Shown one piece after another: positions 60,351-64,000 of a stretch of 64,000 nucleotides of DNA (its first letter is position 1; each line of letters starts with the position of its first letter). The stretch is taken from positions 2,600,001 through 2,664,000 of the forward strand of contig NZ_AP024745.1 in the NCBI RefSeq assembly GCF_019704555.1. The letters are read 5' to 3'. Both the position numbers and the translations under genes were made by a program. Source of the DNA: Actinoplanes sp. L3-i22 (GTDB lineage Bacteria; Actinomycetota; Actinomycetes; Mycobacteriales; Micromonosporaceae). The notes beneath the pieces are model-generated. The model was not told the origin of the DNA, searched no databases, and saw nothing but the letters and a program-made list of their open reading frames with translations.

Positions 60351-61864
60351 CGTCGGGCTGCCGCGGGTGCGGGCGGGAGGCCGACGACGGGCGGCTCCGG
60401 AGGTCGGCTGGTGCCGATCGCCCGATAGACGTCCGGTTTGGCTAGGCGCAGCCAGGCCGCCCAGATCAGGCCGAGGACAAACAGGACAGCGAAGCTGCCA
60501 GGGAAGATCCAGCGCAGCGGGTCATCATCGGCGACACCGAGCAGGGTCTGGAACTGCTGCAACGTCTCAACCAGCACCACCCCGAGCAGCAGCACCGAGA
60601 CGATCGGGGCTACGACGCCACGTGCGATGCCGATGCCGTAGGACCGGTTGACGACGTGTCGGAAGAATGTAGCGGTCGCGGCGCTGGTGATTACCATCAG
60701 CACGAGCACCCCGAAGCCGCCCTCTACGGTCAGTTGGAAGAACAGCTTTGTCAGCGGGTCCCAGCCGTTGATCGCGTACAGGGAGACGATCACCAGGACG
60801 ATCACGCTCTGCGTGATTGACGCGGAGATGGGCGCGTGGCTACGCGCGCCGGTCTGGGCCAGGCGCCGGGGCAGGACGCCTTCGCGGCCGAGGGTGAACA
60901 GGTAGCGCGAGGCCACCGACTGGAACGCGAGCGCGGAGGCGAACAGGCTGGACAGCAGCAGGAAGTGCCCGGTGGTGATCAGCCAGGTCGGCACGTACGG
61001 AGCGGCGAGGTTGAACATGGTGTTCGTGCCGTCGCTCGTGCTCTTCGCGACGATGTTGTCGGTGCCGGCCGCGACCACCATCGCGAGGGCGGTCCCTCCG
61101 TAGACCAGGCCGACGATGCCGAGCGCGAGATAGGTCGCCAGCGGCACGGTACGGCGCGGGTCTTTCGACTCCTCCGACAGGTTGCCAGTGGCCTCGAAGC
61201 CGACGAAACCGGCAATGGCGATTGCGCAGGCGGCACCGAACCCGGCCACGAGGATCTGACCTGGGGAGATCGCGGTGTAGGAGACGTGGCCGCCTGCCGG
61301 GTGCGCGAACATCACCACGGCGAGGATCACCGTCACCAGGACCTCGGCACCGAGCAGAACCGCAAGGACCTTTCCGACCACGTCAACGTGCAGCACGCCT
61401 AGAACGGCGATGATCACCCAGGCGGCCAGCGCCCACGCCCACCACGGCGTGCCCCAGCCGAGCTGATCGGCCAGCAAGGGCTTAGCGACCGCGCCGAAGC
61501 CGCCCAGCAGCCCGGCGCCCATCGTGCTGTACGCGAAGAGCGCGATGGCCCCGGACCCGACTCCGGCGGGCCGGCCCAGCCCCTTCGCCGGGAAGGTGTA
61601 GAGCGGCCCGGCGCTGATCGAGCCTCGGCTCATCGCCGTGTATCCGGTACTGAACAGAATCAGCAACGCGGCGATGACCAGATAAGCAAGCGGGATCGCG
61701 ACGACCCCGGCGACAGCCCATCCGGTCGTCGCGCCACCGGCGACCACCGTCAGCGGGGCGATAGCGCCGCCCACGATCGCCACCACGGTCCACACACCGA
61801 GCCGGTTCGCGGCCAGCGCCTGGCTGACCCGGCTCGGTGGCGGTGAGGCTTGCACTGTTGTCAC
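60347..61864 (-). CDS. APC-family amino acid/polyamine permease
   Basis: A 505-aa transporter from GTG 61864 with AGGAG 8 nt upstream. About 12-13 membrane helices are visible; TM1 (VVAIVGGAIAPLTVVAGGA) has the unwound Gly-rich centre of the APC fold, and GFVGFEATGNLSEESKDPRRTVP is the classic TM6-loop signature. It imports or exchanges an amino acid or amine by proton or solute coupling. It is co-transcribed with the GNAT enzyme, with a 4-nt overlap. Confidence 0.9.
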   Translation of the reverse strand: MTTVQASPPPSRVSQALAANRLGVWTVVAIVGGAIAPLTVVAGGATTGWAVAGVVAIPLAYLVIAALLILFSTGYTAMSRGSISAGPLYTFPAKGLGRPAGVGSGAIALFAYSTMGAGLLGGFGAVAKPLLADQLGWGTPWWAWALAAWVIIAVLGVLHVDVVGKVLAVLLGAEVLVTVILAVVMFAHPAGGHVSYTAISPGQILVAGFGAACAIAIAGFVGFEATGNLSEESKDPRRTVPLATYLALGIVGLVYGGTALAMVVAAGTDNIVAKSTSDGTNTMFNLAAPYVPTWLITTGHFLLLSSLFASALAFQSVASRYLFTLGREGVLPRRLAQTGARSHAPISASITQSVIVLVIVSLYAINGWDPLTKLFFQLTVEGGFGVLVLMVITSAATATFFRHVVNRSYGIGIARGVVAPIVSVLLLGVVLVETLQQFQTLLGVADDDPLRWIFPGSFAVLFVLGLIWAAWLRLAKPDVYRAIGTSRPPEPPVVGLPPAPAAARR

Positions 61865-61931
61865 GACAGAAACTCCTTGATGAGGGGAACGACTACGACC
61901 CGGCGCGGGCCGCGAGGGGAAATTGAGACGT

Positions 61932-62912
61932 TCAGTGCAGACGGCTCGCGGAAGCGGCCATCACCGCGTCGAGCCGACGCCACAGCTCAGGAAAGGGCTC
62001 CGGCAACCGGTCGGGGGCGCCGAGCAACCTCGCGACCCCGTCCGATGGTTGGCCGTCGAACACCCATCGGTCCGCGCCCGTCGCCCGGCACAGCCCCAGC
62101 AACGTCAGATCCAAGTAGTCAAGCTCACCGCCACGTAGCGGATGCAGCAGCCGGATCGCAGGCCACACAGCCTCGTTCGCGTTGGCCGGTCGATAGACGA
62201 CCGATCTACCGAGCAAACGGCGAGGCCGGCAGACGTGCAGATGCCCGGCATCCACCAGCCTCTGCGAGACCTGATCAGGCGCGAGAGGGGCCAAGTAGGC
62301 AAGCCACGTCTCGACCGGCAACAGATCAGGCTCCGAATAGATCACCATCAGGAACTCGTTAGCGATTCGGTCAGGCACCAGCGCAGCGGGTGCACCGCCG
62401 GAAATCGCCGCAGCTTGGATGCGGTAGGCCAGGGCCGCACTGACTTCTGAGGCGAGGCGAAGGTGACCCTCCCGATTGAGCACGACCTGGCCGCCGAGCA
62501 GCAGTTCGATCATCAACGCCGCGCCCAAACCCAGGCCGATCAACGCGGAGTCCGCCCGTCGGCTCCCCGAGCGGTCGCTGTGTACCACTCGCCAGAAGTC
62601 GTCAGCCAGTTGAGGCCATCCTGCAGCCGACCAGGTTCGATCCATCCGGCAGTGGGTTCCGGGCGTGATCAGCCGATGCCGCCACCAGTCATACTCGCCA
62701 GGGGCAGGTCTACGTGCCCGGAAGGCGCCGCTGGTCTCCGGCACCGCGGGCTGTGCATACGACGGCGTGGCGGAGACCCCATACCGCCGATCCGGCTGAA
62801 CGTGGGACGGCGCCATAGGCTGCGAATATGGCCTTGCGCTCGCATCTTCCGCAGGTGACCACGGAGGCCTGGTCGCCATCGCATCCGACGGTGAGTGATG
62901 ACGGCCGATCAT
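61932..62912 (-). CDS. GPP34 (GOLPH3/Vps74)-family protein
   Basis: A 326-aa protein from ATG 62912 with GAGG 6 nt upstream. The first 85 residues are polar and disordered (Pro/Ser/Arg-rich); the rest contains 'SALIGLGLGAALMIELLLGG', then QVVLNREGHL, the hallmark of the GPP34 phosphoinositide-binding family, which actinobacteria carry in many copies. Eukaryotic members bind PI4P at Golgi membranes; the bacterial role is unknown. It is divergent from the epimerase-like gene across a 418-nt region. Confidence 0.75.
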   Translation of the reverse strand: MIGRHHSPSDAMATRPPWSPAEDASARPYSQPMAPSHVQPDRRYGVSATPSYAQPAVPETSGAFRARRPAPGEYDWWRHRLITPGTHCRMDRTWSAAGWPQLADDFWRVVHSDRSGSRRADSALIGLGLGAALMIELLLGGQVVLNREGHLRLASEVSAALAYRIQAAAISGGAPAALVPDRIANEFLMVIYSEPDLLPVETWLAYLAPLAPDQVSQRLVDAGHLHVCRPRRLLGRSVVYRPANANEAVWPAIRLLHPLRGGELDYLDLTLLGLCRATGADRWVFDGQPSDGVARLLGAPDRLPEPFPELWRRLDAVMAASASRLH

Positions 62913-63330
62913 CTCGAACCTCGCCGTCCAGCGTCCGCGCTCAACGGCACAGCCACGGGATTCATTGGACCGCCCTCCCTGGACGACGCACTCATGAAGA
63001 GTTCTCAGCCGCCGTCACCGGGTTCTGGGGAGTTCCTGCGAGGTGCGGCAGATTTGTCGGTACCAAGGAGTTTGGTCAACGATGTCGCCTGAAAGTGACA
63101 CAGATCAGTGTCACTCACCGATCCAGGGCGGCTGCGCAGCGTCGCGCGGCCGCGATGCGTACGAGGCACTACGGTTGAGCGCGCGTCCCTACTAGGCGAT
63201 GATCGCTCGCCCGAGGCAGCCGTCTCCGACGAGTTTGACGAACTGGCCACGCGGTATGTGGAGTAGATGGGTGTATCGCCAAGTGCAGCTCAAGCCGGGC
63301 CGATGACCTGGGCAGGTTAGGAGATCGAAC
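62913..63330. other. Intergenic region without a supportable gene
   Basis: This 418-nt gap separates the divergent GPP34-family gene and the epimerase-like gene. Short frames (for example 62895-63092 on the plus strand) lack good RBS and family features. Apart from the palindrome at 63094-63115 I see only a weak hairpin near 63062-63078. It presumably holds promoters for both directions. Confidence 0.5.
63094..63115. promoter_or_regulatory. 22-bp palindromic operator-like element
   Basis: AGTGACAC (63094-63101), spacer AGATCA, and GTGTCACT (63108-63115) form a perfect dyad with a symmetric outline typical of a dimeric repressor site. It is 215 nt upstream of the epimerase-like gene. The cognate regulator is not in view and may lie to the right of the window. 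Confidence 0.5.
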
Positions 63331-64000
63331 GTGTATGTAGTGGGCGGTCACGGGTACGTCGGTTCTCGCGCTGTCTTCTATGCGGAGGCGGGAGGAGACG
63401 ACGTAGTCGTTGTGAGCCGAGGCGGAGACACTCGCGGCGGCGTGCCGAGCGTTGCATGGGATGACTTCCTGATCGATCTACGGCAGCGTGCCGGCCAACC
63501 ATCCTCCATCGTCTGGATCCTCGACGGTGCGAAGCATGACGAGCTAGAGCGGCTCAACGCACTGCTGAGGGTGGTTGACGAATCGACTTACGTAGTTGGG
63601 GTGTCATCGTGCACCGTCTACGGCAATCGGCACGGAGAGGTCTGCGTCGAAAGCACACCGCTGAGCCTCGTGACGCCAAACGCTGAGCTCAAAGCCGCTT
63701 GCGAGGATTCACTTGAGGCGGCACCGGTCTCCTACGGGATCCTGAGGCTAGGCGCGCTTTACGGAGTTGATGATCGGGGAATCCGCCGTGACCGGGTCGA
63801 GAAGTGGGTCACCGAAGCCGCTCAAGTCGGAACGGTGACTGTCCCGGAACCGAGCCATTGGCGCGGTTGGCTGCATCGTGACCAAGCGGCTCGGGCGCTC
63901 GTTCGTGCCGCCCGAGACAGAGTTGAGGGGACATTCAATGTCACGTCCTCGAACTATCGCTTCGGCGATGCGGCATCGTTCGCTGCGGACCCGTTCGGCG
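63331..64000 (+). CDS. NAD-dependent epimerase/dehydratase-like protein, N-terminal part (cut by window edge)
   Basis: An open frame of 223 codons from GTG 63331 to the right edge, with AGGAG 7 nt upstream. It begins MYVVGGHGYVGSRAVFYAEA, a Rossmann strand with the GxxGxxG-like GGHGYVG, followed by GVSSCTVYGNRHGEV (Ser/Thr and Tyr of an extended SDR, with Y in VYG) and SYGILRLGALYGVDDRG. Substrate unknown: extended SDRs of this type often act on nucleotide sugars, but the typical YxxxK is altered to an AELKAACE stretch, so activity may differ. Codon use is less GC-biased than in housekeeping genes nearby. Confidence 0.75.
   Translation, partial: MYVVGGHGYVGSRAVFYAEAGGDDVVVVSRGGDTRGGVPSVAWDDFLIDLRQRAGQPSSIVWILDGAKHDELERLNALLRVVDESTYVVGVSSCTVYGNRHGEVCVESTPLSLVTPNAELKAACEDSLEAAPVSYGILRLGALYGVDDRGIRRDRVEKWVTEAAQVGTVTVPEPSHWRGWLHRDQAARALVRAARDRVEGTFNVTSSNYRFGDAASFAADPFG

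Noticed and set aside
62895..63178. Short plus-strand ORFs upstream of the epimerase-like gene
   Set aside because: Weak start context and low-information composition; treated as intergenic.

Overview
The window is very GC-rich, with GTG/TTG starts, many SARP/BTAD and LuxR-type regulators, F420-type nitroreductase and GPP34-family genes, and a class I lanthipeptide locus. This points to a filamentous actinomycete, most likely Micromonosporaceae (Actinoplanes-like). The genus is an inference from style and gene content; no rRNA or complete tRNA is present to confirm it.

Layout. 1-4.3 kb: the end of an NmrA-type oxidoreductase, a secreted M36 (fungalysin-type) metalloprotease, and an ECF sigma factor unit flanked by two paralogous exported proteins. 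4.4-18.3 kb: small exported proteins, then a dense block of regulators (three SARP/BTAD-ATPase proteins, one LAL-type ATPase-LuxR protein, two small LuxR regulators with degenerate receivers). 18.4-24.9 kb: a leucine/isovalerate-type catabolic operon (acyl-CoA dehydrogenase, biotin-dependent acyl-CoA carboxylase alpha and beta, HMG-CoA lyase) with a divergent TetR regulator and a palindromic operator. 24.9-28 kb: two SDR oxidoreductases, a DDN-like nitroreductase and a second TetR regulator with two near-identical operators. 28-34 kb: membrane proteins, a secreted glycoside hydrolase with a bulb-lectin-like module, and a PAS-GGDEF diguanylate cyclase.

34-50 kb is accessory DNA. It opens with broken genes, a candidate structured RNA ending in a perfect 14-bp terminator, and a tandem array whose 25-bp unit matches the 3' end of an actinobacterial tRNA-Lys on the minus strand. 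An XRE regulator follows, then an ImmA/IrrE peptidase plus XRE repressor pair (CapP/CapH-like), divergent from a five-gene, fully overlapping operon: TRIP13-like AAA ATPase, an unrecognised 156-aa protein, a HORMA protein, a CD-NTase and an S-4TM effector. This is a type III CBASS anti-phage locus with one uncharacterised component. Next come a TcmP/three-Cys-motif pair and a complete type I restriction-modification operon (hsdR-hsdS-hsdM).

49.5-58.2 kb is an FxLD-type class I lanthipeptide cluster read on the minus strand: FxLD methyltransferase, a 58-aa precursor peptide, an attenuator hairpin, LanB dehydratase, LanC cyclase, a separate SpaB_C-type protein, an unknown helical protein and a second methyltransferase. 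58.3-64 kb holds a small Cys-rich protein, a DUF574-type methyltransferase, an APC permease/GNAT pair, a GPP34-family protein and, at the right edge, the start of an NAD-dependent epimerase-like gene. No transposase, integrase or CRISPR array was seen.
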